Source of the DNA: Sphingomonas trueperi
GTDB lineage: Bacteria > Pseudomonadota > Alphaproteobacteria > Sphingomonadales > Sphingomonadaceae
Assembly (NCBI RefSeq): GCF_011927635.1
Contig: NZ_JAATJB010000023.1
Span: forward strand, 1 to 42,280
DNA: 42,280 bases
Direction of reading: 5' to 3'
The position numbers were made by a program, and so were the translations under genes. Shown here piece by piece: positions 25,183-32,520 of this stretch; position 1 is the stretch's first letter, and the number at the start of each line of letters is the position of its first letter. A model generated the notes under the pieces. That model was given only the letters and a program-made list of their open reading frames with translations, was not told where the DNA came from and made no database searches.

Positions 25183-26838
25183 CTATCCTCCCGAGAAATA
25201 GCCGTTGCCGAAATTGGCGCCGCCTTGGCCGGCCGCGCGGGCCGCCGCACGGCCCTTGCGCTGTTGCTTGCCGAGGATCTCCGCCACGGCCGCGCCGTCC
25301 GCCATCGCGGCGTATTGCAGCGCGTCCTGCACGTGGCTGAACATGTTCTTCCGTGGCTCGCTGTCGAACCGGCCTGTACCGTCTCCACCCACGGCAACGC
25401 GCTGGTAGTGATAGCCTGAGACGAACCCCCGGCGCAGAACCTTGCATTCCTTCGCCATGACGAAACCGGGGTGCTGGCCATCGATCAGCGCCAGCATCGG
25501 GCGGCGGACCGCTTCCAGGCGCACGTGCAGCTGGTTGGTCCGCGCCGGCTTGATTGGCCGGTGGATCTGCGCGGAGACGATCTGGAGCCAGCTTTTCTCG
25601 TTGCCGCTCTTGTCGGTGCCGTCCTTCGCCGAAGGATCGCAGACGAACTCGATATCCTTTTCGCGCTCGAATTCGCGAAAGCCCGAGCTGGCGCTTGTGC
25701 CGGTCGCGATCCGATGAAGCGTGGAAACCGACTTCCGCGACAGCTGGATCGACGGGAACCGCTCGGCGATGAACCGCGCCACCGCCTGCCCGAAGCGCGT
25801 GGGCCCCACGCCGGACAGCGCTTCGTCGCCTTCCGGGAACACGCACAACTCGGCTAGCACCCGCAGCTGGCCCAGGCTGTCGCGCTGGACGAACACCGCG
25901 GCGGGGGTAAGCCCCGCGTCCATGCCAACGATCAGCGTGCGCGAAGGATCGAATTCGACCGTATCGGCGATATGCCGGTGGAAGTTGAATTCCGGATAGA
26001 CCGGCTGGCCGTGCTGCAGCGGCACCGGCTTGTTGTCGATCATGCGATCGATGTAGTTCCGCTTCGATTTGTTCAGCGCGATCTGCAGCGCATAGTATCC
26101 GGCGGGCAGGTTTTTGAGGTTTTCGGCGCCGGGCTCGCGTGCGCCGGGCTGCAGGAACGTCTCGACCAGCGGGCGACCGTTCAGCGCCTCAATCAGCGCG
26201 GGGTCATCGCCCAGGCTGAAATCTTCATCGATCAGCGTCTTGTACGCGTGATTGTCGATGTCCGGCATGTTGAGATCGACGATGATCTGGGGATCGACCA
26301 CCAGGCGCGGATCAAGGTCGCTGAAACGGCCGACGCGGCCGGAGAGGTAGGGCAGCAGCTCGCCGGGCAGCGTGTCATATTCGTTCGCCCAGGCCGCGTT
26401 GATTTCCCAGCCGCGCGTGATCGCCTCGACCGACTTGTCGCCGATCGCGCGGAACTCGGCTTCAACATCGCAGATATCCGTGGGCGCACCACTGATCGGA
26501 TCGGTAGCGAGGATGACGCGGAAGGTATGCCGCCGCGGCGCGTCCCACACGAACTTCCCGCGTTCCTCGGGGACGACCTTGAACCACGACGACAAAACGT
26601 TGGCGTCCAGGTTCGGATAGGTGTCGCGGATCACGCCGATGCGCGCCTTGCGCATCTTGAGCCCATCGCGCTTCCGCACGCGCGGTTTCTGTTTCACGGC
26701 GATCGCCAGCAGCTTCTGGCAGCAGGTGATCGTCTTGCCCGAACCGACTGGGCCGATGATGCCGGCCACGAATGCGCGGCTTTCGAAGAACCGGGCCGCA
26801 ACCGGGCCCACCATGTCGAGGACACGGCCGTCCATCAT
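25183..26838 (-). CDS. terL: Terminase large subunit (DNA packaging ATPase/nuclease)
   Basis: A 551-residue protein. The Walker A motif GPVGSGKT is at residues 29-36. The EINAAWANEYDTLP segment (about 145-158) matches the 'GAWxNE' acidic Walker-B region of podoviral terminases. The RNase H-like nuclease domain begins at IVGMDAG (Asp307), and a second acidic patch lies at PSAKDGTD. It should cut concatemers and pump DNA into the prohead through the portal. The ATG overlaps the stop of the small HTH gene before it (ATGA). I cannot tell from sequence whether packaging is headful or end-specific. Confidence 0.88.
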   Translation of the reverse strand: MMDGRVLDMVGPVAARFFESRAFVAGIIGPVGSGKTITCCQKLLAIAVKQKPRVRKRDGLKMRKARIGVIRDTYPNLDANVLSSWFKVVPEERGKFVWDAPRRHTFRVILATDPISGAPTDICDVEAEFRAIGDKSVEAITRGWEINAAWANEYDTLPGELLPYLSGRVGRFSDLDPRLVVDPQIIVDLNMPDIDNHAYKTLIDEDFSLGDDPALIEALNGRPLVETFLQPGAREPGAENLKNLPAGYYALQIALNKSKRNYIDRMIDNKPVPLQHGQPVYPEFNFHRHIADTVEFDPSRTLIVGMDAGLTPAAVFVQRDSLGQLRVLAELCVFPEGDEALSGVGPTRFGQAVARFIAERFPSIQLSRKSVSTLHRIATGTSASSGFREFEREKDIEFVCDPSAKDGTDKSGNEKSWLQIVSAQIHRPIKPARTNQLHVRLEAVRRPMLALIDGQHPGFVMAKECKVLRRGFVSGYHYQRVAVGGDGTGRFDSEPRKNMFSHVQDALQYAAMADGAAVAEILGKQQRKGRAAARAAGQGGANFGNGYFSGG

Positions 26839-27134
26839 GCGCCCGGCTCCGCAGCTTCGCCGGCAGCGCTTCGCAACTTCGCAGCGTGCGCGCGCAGCTG
26901 CTCGGCCACCGCGTCGAGCGCATCCGCCGTTTCCAGCAGCGTCGCATCGGACAGGCCACGCTCGGCCGACGCGTATTTCCGCACCGTGCGCGTGTCGAGC
27001 TTGAGGTGGGCCGCCAGGCGGGCCTTGCCCATCAACTCGCCGGCCACTTCGAACAACCGAACGCGGATCAGCCGCGTACGGAAATCACTGGGCCGCTTTT
27101 CCGGCCCACGCGGCGGTTGATCCACAGGGTTCAC
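26835..27134 (-). CDS. Small helix-turn-helix protein, terminase small-subunit candidate
   Basis: A 99-residue protein beginning with GTG (27134, after GGGGG). Residues about 38-60 (KARLAAHLKLDTRTVRKYAS) form a helix-turn-helix; residues 63-85 form a further helix (LLETADALDAVAEQLRAHAA). It is coupled on both sides by overlaps and directly precedes terL. A small DNA-binding protein here is often the terminase recognition subunit, though a regulator is equally possible from the HTH alone. The other small-terminase candidate is the gene at 27565-28164. Confidence 0.6.
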   Translation of the reverse strand: MNPVDQPPRGPEKRPSDFRTRLIRVRLFEVAGELMGKARLAAHLKLDTRTVRKYASAERGLSDATLLETADALDAVAEQLRAHAAKLRSAAGEAAEPGA

Positions 27135-27568
27135 CGAACACCCCCGTTGACGATCGCCTGCGCGGCGCTAGGCTGCCCAGCTCGCGCCCGGCTCACATTC
27201 CAGGCATTCGCGCTACCACCCCGCTGCCCGATGGCCGCGGCGACGCGCATCCCCCCGACCCCGGCGCGAGCGGGTCCGATTTCGCGCATGGCCTCAGCCT
27301 TTCCCTCACCCCGACCCCGGTGCCCGGCGGTCTTATGTCGCGGCAGGAGCCGAACCGCCCCAGGCGTCCAGAAGGACAGCGCCAAATCGCTGAAAATCAC
27401 GTGCGACGTGGGGGGAGGAACAAGGCGCGCGGCGATGGGGGGAAGCCCCCCCTCGGCCTTCGGCCGACCACCCCCCACCGGCTCGCGGTGAAGCTGCGAT
27501 ACCTGACGCGCCGAGTGGAAAAGCGATGCCTTTCCAGCCACATAGGCCATGCGTTCCGACTGCATCAT
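27131..27568 (-). CDS. Coupled ORF of doubtful coding status
   Basis: This 145-residue frame overlaps the stop of the upstream gene (ATGATG at 27563-27568) and the start of the downstream HTH gene (GTGA at 27131-27134), as real operon genes do. The protein is odd: rich in Arg, Gly, Pro and Ala with no evident secondary structure pattern or family. The DNA has a perfect hairpin (TCGGCC TTC GGCCGA, near 27456-27470) in a C-rich run. It may be a fast-evolving small gene, or non-coding filler that happens to stay open. Confidence 0.4.
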   Translation of the reverse strand: MMQSERMAYVAGKASLFHSARQVSQLHREPVGGGRPKAEGGLPPIAARLVPPPTSHVIFSDLALSFWTPGAVRLLPRHKTAGHRGRGEGKAEAMREIGPARAGVGGMRVAAAIGQRGGSANAWNVSRARAGQPSAAQAIVNGGVR

Positions 27569-28164
27569 TCCGACACCTCCGGATCGACATCGAAAAAGTC
27601 AGCATTATCAGCCTCTTCGCCGTCGCCCTCAGGCACCTCGGCGAACTCGGCTCGGAGCTGCTCGACCTGCTCGGCCGAATGCGTGAGGCCGGCGATGGCC
27701 AGGTGCAAATCGCCCTTCACCGTCATGTCGATCGCGACCGGCTTCTTGCCGTGGAAGTAGGGCATCAGATCCAGGGCAACGCGCGCCTGCCGGTCCCACG
27801 CTTGGGCCATGGTGCAGCCCAGCTCGGCGGCGAGCAGCTCGACCGGCCGGGCGATCATCCGCATCAGCTTGACCGCCGGATCGGGCCCGAACTGGCCCAG
27901 GTAGCGCGCCAGGTCGGCGGTGCTGCGGTTCACCGCGCCGGGCTTCCGCCCCCGCGCGCCCTGCGCCCGCCACTCGGCCACCGCCTCCGCCATCGACCCG
28001 CCGCGCGCCCGCTGGATCGCCAGCACCTCCGCCGCGTCGGGCTCCAGGCAGTCTTCGGACGTGAGAAGGTCGAGCTGCTCGGCCTGGGCGACCGGCGCGA
28101 CGGCGCGGCGCGCGTCCTCGACCGCTCCCGCCACCACCGCTGCCGTACCTCGCGCTTCGCTCAC
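27565..28164 (-). CDS. Candidate terminase small subunit / packaging protein
   Basis: A 199-residue protein, first gene of the late block. The core RGRKPGAVNRSTADLARYL begins like many small-terminase-type proteins ('GRPKGSxNKxT'). It continues with RPVELLAAELGCTMAQAWDR and PYFHGKKPVAIDMTVKGDL, a combination seen in phage proteins upstream of terL. The N-terminal 50 residues and the acidic tail are variable. The start is a GTG at 28164 with AGGGG about 10 bp before it; there is no good ATG. The small-terminase role is inferred from position and the DNA-binding-like core. Confidence 0.55.
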   Translation of the reverse strand: MSEARGTAAVVAGAVEDARRAVAPVAQAEQLDLLTSEDCLEPDAAEVLAIQRARGGSMAEAVAEWRAQGARGRKPGAVNRSTADLARYLGQFGPDPAVKLMRMIARPVELLAAELGCTMAQAWDRQARVALDLMPYFHGKKPVAIDMTVKGDLHLAIAGLTHSAEQVEQLRAEFAEVPEGDGEEADNADFFDVDPEVSE

Positions 28165-28245
28165 CCCAAATGCCCCTAAATTGGCAGTTGCGGCGGATCA
28201 GGTACCGCACGGGAAGCGCGCGGGTCCAAGGCGGAACGTTGACCG

Positions 28246-28514
28246 TGACACCGTGACACGTCGTCTCGGGCGGTGTCACGCCCGCGTGTAACGCCTAAGC
28301 TACTGTAATTATGGCTCTATATATTAGATGCTACACCGATACACAAAACCCAACGTCTATACGCGTATGCACACACGCGCGCACACGCGTATAGCGCGCG
28401 TGCAACGCGCGTGTCGCGGTGTCACACCGGCTGATTAATCTAACGATATCAGTGATTTGCAGCGCTACACCGCCCGGTACACAGACTGCTACACCCCCCG
28501 ACCCGGTGTGTAGC
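28246..28514. repeat. Cluster of short repeats (TGACACCG and GCTACACC types)
   Basis: TGACACCG occurs at 28246-28253, followed directly by TGACACG (28254-28260). Its complement CGGTGTCA occurs at 28271-28278 and 28417-28424. GCTACACC occurs at 28330-28337, 28464-28471 and 28488-28495, and an inverted, one-step variant GGTGTGTAGC at 28505-28514. Between them lie the palindrome ATACGCGTAT (28359-28368) and several CACACGCGCG/CGCGCGTG blocks. The set looks like iterons or activator/operator sites beside the late promoter. No protein partner can be assigned. Confidence 0.6.
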
Positions 28515-28624
28515 AGCCACGGAAGCGCCGCTAATTTCTTGCCTGCCATCGATCGGGTCAGGGCGCAAGAGGCGCAAGACGGCCGCAACACACCAACGCA
28601 ACCGCCGGGTTCGAGGTATGATGC

Positions 28625-28668
28625 CGCGGGCCAGCCTCCCGCGCTGGGCGCGCGAAGGCTGGCCCGCG
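28625..28668. repeat. 13-bp perfect inverted repeat
   Basis: CGCGGGCCAGCCT (28625-28637) and AGGCTGGCCCGCG (28656-28668) are exact complements with an 18-nt loop. There is no T-run and no coding sequence nearby, so it could be part of a structured RNA or a protein-binding site. Both strands could form the same stem. Confidence 0.65.
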
Positions 28669-28786
28669 AGTGCTATGCGCGCCGCCGATCGGGTCGGGGC
28701 GATGGTCGGGCGGAGGATGGCGCGGCCGTGCCGGCCGCGAGCATGATGCCGCGTGCCGCACCGCATCGCACGCTGACCGCGCGCAA

Positions 28787-28808
28787 TGCTGGCACGCGAG
28801 TGCCAGCA
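28787..28808. repeat. 9-bp perfect hairpin with GCGA loop
   Basis: TGCTGGCAC (28787-28795) and GTGCCAGCA (28800-28808) enclose a GCGA tetraloop, a GNRA-type loop that is very stable in RNA. It lies about 100 bp before the moron cassette start. Without a T-run it is not a standard terminator, though it would insulate or fold in any transcript crossing it. Confidence 0.6.
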
Positions 28809-28912
28809 CGGCACATGTGACCTGATAAGTATATACCCCTAGACCCTTGAGAAGGTGTTGCTTTGGCATAACTATCCCCCTCGGGGCGGGGCGAACCGCG
28901 CGGGGGAGTACA

Positions 28913-29137
28913 ATGGCGGATCGCGAGACGGTGTATTGGCAGGACGTGCCTAGCGAATACTATGCCGAGCCAGATCGGAGCGCCTTCCACATCATCGATT
29001 ATGTAGGCAGCCGGCGCGTGCATCGCGTCGTCCCCCGCGCTGTGTTTTTAGCCCAGCTCGACCAAGCAATCAGGTTGGTCACCGCAAGCACACAGAGCGC
29101 ATCCGTGATCGAGCTTCGCAAGCACAATCGCCCGTGA
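28913..29137 (+). CDS. Small hypothetical protein, first gene of the plus-strand moron cassette
   Basis: A 74-residue protein starting at ATG 28913 with a GGGGGAG site 4 bp upstream. It has an acidic, aromatic N-terminus (YWQDVPSEYYAEPDRSAFHI), a basic middle and a helix LAQLDQAIRLVTAS. No signal or membrane segment is present and I do not recognise a family. A promoter-like pair (TTGAGA at 28847-28852; CATAACTAT region near 28867-28875) lies upstream. It is opposite in strand to both flanking operons and precedes the HEPN-motif gene by 87 bp. Confidence 0.6.
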   Translation: MADRETVYWQDVPSEYYAEPDRSAFHIIDYVGSRRVHRVVPRAVFLAQLDQAIRLVTASTQSASVIELRKHNRP

Positions 29138-29224
29138 TTAATGATTGCACTTTGCTTACCTCGGGAATTACCCTTCAACATAAGGTTTGCACCCGGTTTC
29201 GACGGTAGATAAGGCTGCGCTGTT

Positions 29225-29902
29225 ATGTCCACACCCTTCGACCCTGCCGTTGAAGCTCGGTTTCATGAGCTAATCGGAATTCTAATAACGCAATGGTCGC
29301 GTATCCACGAAACTGTTGTTCAACAAACAACTTCCATCCAGATGTGGATATACCTTCAACAAAAGCGAGATTGGTATAAAAAGAAGGGCGGCGATTCTTG
29401 GACTGGCAGCGTTGGAGATGCCTTGGTTTTCCCTGAGAAACGGTGGCGGCTCTATCTGAAGTATTTTATCCATCTCTCTCGTGCCGCCCGCGGCAACGAT
29501 CAGGATCATGAAATTCAACTTCAAAGGGCTACGAGCAAACTCCACAAGCTATACAAGATCAGGAACGATCTAGCCCACGGCCAGCTTAGCATAAACATTA
29601 TGGACAACCCGCCGACGGCAACGTTTCGGACAAGCGAGTGGGTCCACGAGTGGCTCGATGGCGAAATAGAAAGATCAAGGCCGAAAAAGTGGCTCGCTCT
29701 TCCGTTAGAGGACCGCACCTATCAAGCGCTCCAAGACGCTAAGCGAAAGGTTAAGAAGCCGGAACCGATGGAGCGAACTTACACGCTCGATGAGCTATCC
29801 GCTGCATTGCGAGAGATGCAAGATGTGTTCGCCAAATTGCATCGCCTCAACCATCATGATCCTAGCATCGTTCCTGTGGCTCCGAAGGTTCCAGTGTCAT
29901 AG
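29225..29902 (+). CDS. HEPN-motif protein, candidate lysogenic-conversion or anti-phage gene
   Basis: A 225-residue, mostly helical protein. RNDLAH at residues 113-118, in KLYKIRNDLAHGQL, is the R-(N/H)-x3-H signature of HEPN domains, many of which are metal-independent RNases in defence and toxin systems; others are non-catalytic. Helices before it (about 12-45 and 72-110) and after it (about 170-205) complete a plausible four-helix fold. The gene is visibly more AT-rich than its neighbours and lies on the strand opposite the flanking operons, as morons do. No HTH, nucleotidyltransferase (MNT) or second toxin/antitoxin domain is visible. It ends convergently, overlapping the helicase stop by 6 bp. 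Confidence 0.65.
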   Translation: MSTPFDPAVEARFHELIGILITQWSRIHETVVQQTTSIQMWIYLQQKRDWYKKKGGDSWTGSVGDALVFPEKRWRLYLKYFIHLSRAARGNDQDHEIQLQRATSKLHKLYKIRNDLAHGQLSINIMDNPPTATFRTSEWVHEWLDGEIERSRPKKWLALPLEDRTYQALQDAKRKVKKPEPMERTYTLDELSAALREMQDVFAKLHRLNHHDPSIVPVAPKVPVS

Positions 29903-31843
29903 CGCCGTCTCCATCTTTTGCACTGCGATCGCCGGTGCATCCTCTTCCCCAGGCAGCGCCACGGCGATCGGGATCAGCGTGCAGCGGCTTTGGTGGCCGG
30001 CGAAACGGATCGCCGCACGCTCGCGCCCGCTCTTGATCGCACCCGGGAGCCGCGCCAGCGCCTGGGTCCACACGCCATCGCGGAACTTTGTATCCTGCAG
30101 CAGCCGCGCGAGGCCCACATGGTTGGTGGCCACGGCCAGCCAGTCCTTCCCGTCTTCCTGCACCACCTTGAGCCCGATGCGGCCGATCGCCGCCTGGGCC
30201 TTGGCCCGCCTCTCCTTCGCCTCGGTCGCGGCCGGATCCAGCGCGGTGCTGATCAACGGCGCCGTGGCGTCCATCAGCCATTCGGAAACCAGCCGCTGCG
30301 GCCCCACGCCCACCAGATTGACCGGCATCGATCGCAGGTGCGACAGGCACAGCATCGGTTCGGCCTCGGCCGAGCTGGTTTCGTCCATCGCCTCGCGGCC
30401 GAGCAGGCCGCCCCACAGCGCCAGTTCCTCCGCATCCGGCTCGCCATCGTGCAGCAGCAGCTCGGCCGCCGCGCGCAGCGTGCCGAACTGGTCGGCCGCG
30501 CGGTTCTTCTGCTTGCCGATGTCGATCAGCGCGTCTCGATAGGCGTCGAGCAGCATCGACCAGCGGTGCCAGTTGTCCGCGAACCGCTTGAGCAGCCACG
30601 CGCCGATCGCGCGCAGCTCGCCCACATGGCGATCGAAGTTCGGCGATCGTGCGCCCGGCGGCAGCGCGCCCAACTCCAGATAGGCGAAGCGGCTGCGATC
30701 GGCCGGCTCCATCGGCGGCACGAGGATCGACGAGAACAGGAAGCAACTTTCGGCGCGGAACTCGGTCGCCTTATGGTCCTGCCCGCCCTTGAGCATATTG
30801 CCCTGACTGGTCGCGGCCAGGCGCGCCAGCTCGATCAGCGCATAGATCTTCGAATTATCCTTGTCCGCCTCGCTCTCGTCCAGGTTCACCGGCAGCGATT
30901 GCTGGCCCAGCGTCTGGCGGACGCCCGCTTCCGATGCCTTGGGGCTCTGCAGGATCGCGCCGTTGAACAGGTATCCGATCAGCTCGAGCAATGTCGACTT
31001 GCCGGCCTCGGCGCCGCCGGTCACCCACACCAGCGGCCGGTATTTCAACGCGCCGCCCACCATCGCCGCGCCGAACCAGCCGAGCAGCAACACGGGATCG
31101 ATCATCGGCCGTGCCCAGTTCCACGTGCGCAGGATCTCCAGCAGCAGCCGCGACGGCGAGGCGTCGGACGGGATTTCCACACCCCGATCGCGCAGCCAGG
31201 CCGTCAGCCGCGGCGCCATCACCTCGGCCTTGGCCCTGGGCGCGCCGTCGGGACGGGGTATGGGCGTCTGCATCGGATAGACCATCCCGCCATATTCGCC
31301 CGGCCGAACCCATCGGCCGTTGATCAGCAGGTGATTGCCGCAATGGAGGATCAGCGATCCGTCATCGGCGCGCCAGGCGCCACGGCCGCGCACGCGCTCG
31401 CGCGGGTTCCACACCCCCTTCTGCGCGCAGGTGTCCATCAGCAGGGCCGAGACGATTTCGGTGTTCCAGCCCACCGTTACCCATTCCTTGATGACGTTGC
31501 CATCCTTGTCCTTCACCGGCTTGCCGGCTTCGTCGACCTGGGCAATTTCCTTCCGGCGCGGCCATGCGCGTTCGAGGTAATTGCTGTCCGGCGCGAACAT
31601 GGCGACGATATGCTTGTTCGCCACTTTGTCCGGCGCCAGCGCGCGCAGCTCGCCCAGCGCGGTCAGGAAATAGAAGGTGCCGTTTTCGGTGCCCACCGGC
31701 ACCACCGGGCAATCGTCCGGCATCTCGCTTTCGGGCCGCGCATGCCGAGGCCCGGCAAAGCCGGCGCCTCCTGCATGATCGTCAATTTCCGGTTCTTCGA
31801 TCCGACTGAGCGCCTCGCGGATCGGTTGAAGGTGGCCCGTCAT
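29897..31843 (-). CDS. Phage replicative helicase/ATPase
   Basis: A 648-residue P-loop protein, last gene of the leftward replication operon. Walker A is TGGAEAGKST (residues 275-284) and Walker B is PVNLDESEAD (Asp322-Glu323). The region around residues 160-200 (DGSLILHCGNHLLINGRWV) and the ATPase core resemble helicase-like proteins encoded beside Toprim primases in temperate phages. It should unwind DNA at the phage fork together with the primase. I cannot decide between an SF3/D5-like and another AAA+-type helicase by eye. The C-terminus (about 600-648) is basic and may bind DNA. Confidence 0.72.
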   Translation of the reverse strand: MTGHLQPIREALSRIEEPEIDDHAGGAGFAGPRHARPESEMPDDCPVVPVGTENGTFYFLTALGELRALAPDKVANKHIVAMFAPDSNYLERAWPRRKEIAQVDEAGKPVKDKDGNVIKEWVTVGWNTEIVSALLMDTCAQKGVWNPRERVRGRGAWRADDGSLILHCGNHLLINGRWVRPGEYGGMVYPMQTPIPRPDGAPRAKAEVMAPRLTAWLRDRGVEIPSDASPSRLLLEILRTWNWARPMIDPVLLLGWFGAAMVGGALKYRPLVWVTGGAEAGKSTLLELIGYLFNGAILQSPKASEAGVRQTLGQQSLPVNLDESEADKDNSKIYALIELARLAATSQGNMLKGGQDHKATEFRAESCFLFSSILVPPMEPADRSRFAYLELGALPPGARSPNFDRHVGELRAIGAWLLKRFADNWHRWSMLLDAYRDALIDIGKQKNRAADQFGTLRAAAELLLHDGEPDAEELALWGGLLGREAMDETSSAEAEPMLCLSHLRSMPVNLVGVGPQRLVSEWLMDATAPLISTALDPAATEAKERRAKAQAAIGRIGLKVVQEDGKDWLAVATNHVGLARLLQDTKFRDGVWTQALARLPGAIKSGRERAAIRFAGHQSRCTLIPIAVALPGEEDAPAIAVQKMETAL

Positions 31844-31865
31844 GCCTGCCCCGCCCCTGTTATGT

Positions 31866-32228
31866 TTATGACCGCATCTCGGCGAAGCGCCTGCGCTTTA
31901 AGCCGTGCGGGGTTTCCCAGCCGTCACGCATGCCCGGCCGCAGCTGCAGCGCGCGGCGAACGGCAAGGCCGGTCTCGGTCAGCGCCCCAGAATGATCGGC
32001 GACGTTGCAATGAATGGCGACGCGCAGGAGGCCGGAGGTCGATCGCGATCGGCGCCAGTCGGTGAAATCGTACCCGGCGCGCAGATGCGCCACGATGCTG
32101 CAGGGGATGCGGTGCACGCCCATGGCATCGCGATATTCCCAGATCGCATAGCGAACCATGCCGGTAGGCCTGCGATGCGCGCCGATCGGCGACAGCTCGC
32201 ACCAATTTTCCCCTGCAGCTACCTTCAT
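31866..32228 (-). CDS. Hypothetical protein in the replication operon
   Basis: A 120-residue protein of mixed strand/helix character with no membrane segment. It contains WCELSPIGAHRRPTGMVRYA and IWEYRDAMGVHRIPCS, basic throughout. It starts one base after the preceding gene's stop and ends 22 bp before the helicase start, so it is a member of the replication operon. A DNA-binding or replication accessory role would fit its charge; no family is recognised. Confidence 0.6.
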   Translation of the reverse strand: MKVAAGENWCELSPIGAHRRPTGMVRYAIWEYRDAMGVHRIPCSIVAHLRAGYDFTDWRRSRSTSGLLRVAIHCNVADHSGALTETGLAVRRALQLRPGMRDGWETPHGLKRRRFAEMRS

Positions 32229-32229
32229 T

Positions 32230-32520
32230 TCAGCCCAGCCGAACCGTGGCGCCCGTCTGCGCGGCGATGCGCGCTTCGTATCGCCGCGCCTCTTCTTCCA
32301 TGGCGGTAGTGATCGCCTCGGCATACTCGAACGCGGTGCAAATCCCCTTGGCCACCAGCAGGTGCGCAAGCGCACTCGTTTCGACCATCGCCGAATTGAT
32401 GCCGACGCGCAGATGCTTTGGCGAGCCGCATTTACTTCCCGCCGACTGCTCGAACGCAACGCCAGACTGCATCGCGTGGCAAGCTGCTTCGTATCGCTGC
32501 CGCTGTTCTTCGTTAAACAT
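32230..32520 (-). CDS. Hypothetical helical protein in the replication operon
   Basis: A 96-residue protein starting MFNEEQRQRYEAACHAMQSG. Two predicted helical segments flank a middle with SKCGSPKHLRVGINSAMVE. The ATG at 32520 has AAGGGA 8 bp upstream and is preferred to the in-frame TTG at 32526. It overlaps the primase end by 8 bp. Proteins of this outline, small with a central 'HLRVGINSA' stretch, occur near phage replication genes, but I know no function. Confidence 0.6.
   Translation of the reverse strand: MFNEEQRQRYEAACHAMQSGVAFEQSAGSKCGSPKHLRVGINSAMVETSALAHLLVAKGICTAFEYAEAITTAMEEEARRYEARIAAQTGATVRLG

Larger units (their letters stand above)
28165..28912. other. 748-bp non-coding control region between late genes and the moron cassette
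   Basis: No convincing gene is present: the open frames here have no ribosome-binding sites and read as low-complexity Arg/Ala/Pro. The left half (28246-28514) carries repeated TGACACCG/CGGTGTCA and GCTACACC motifs around an AT-rich patch (28295-28345). The right half (28625-28808) carries two perfect hairpins. Because the late block starts leftward at 28164 and the moron cassette starts rightward at 28913, the region must hold divergent promoters and may hold a replication origin. Confidence 0.7.

Noticed and set aside
28330..28514. CRISPR-like array
   Set aside because: Repeat units are only about 8 bp, irregularly spaced and in both orientations; there are no cas genes.
28331..28820. Open frames in both directions in the 28.2-28.9 kb gap
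   Set aside because: Low-complexity Arg/Ala/Pro content, no ribosome-binding sites, and overlap with repeats and hairpins argue against coding.
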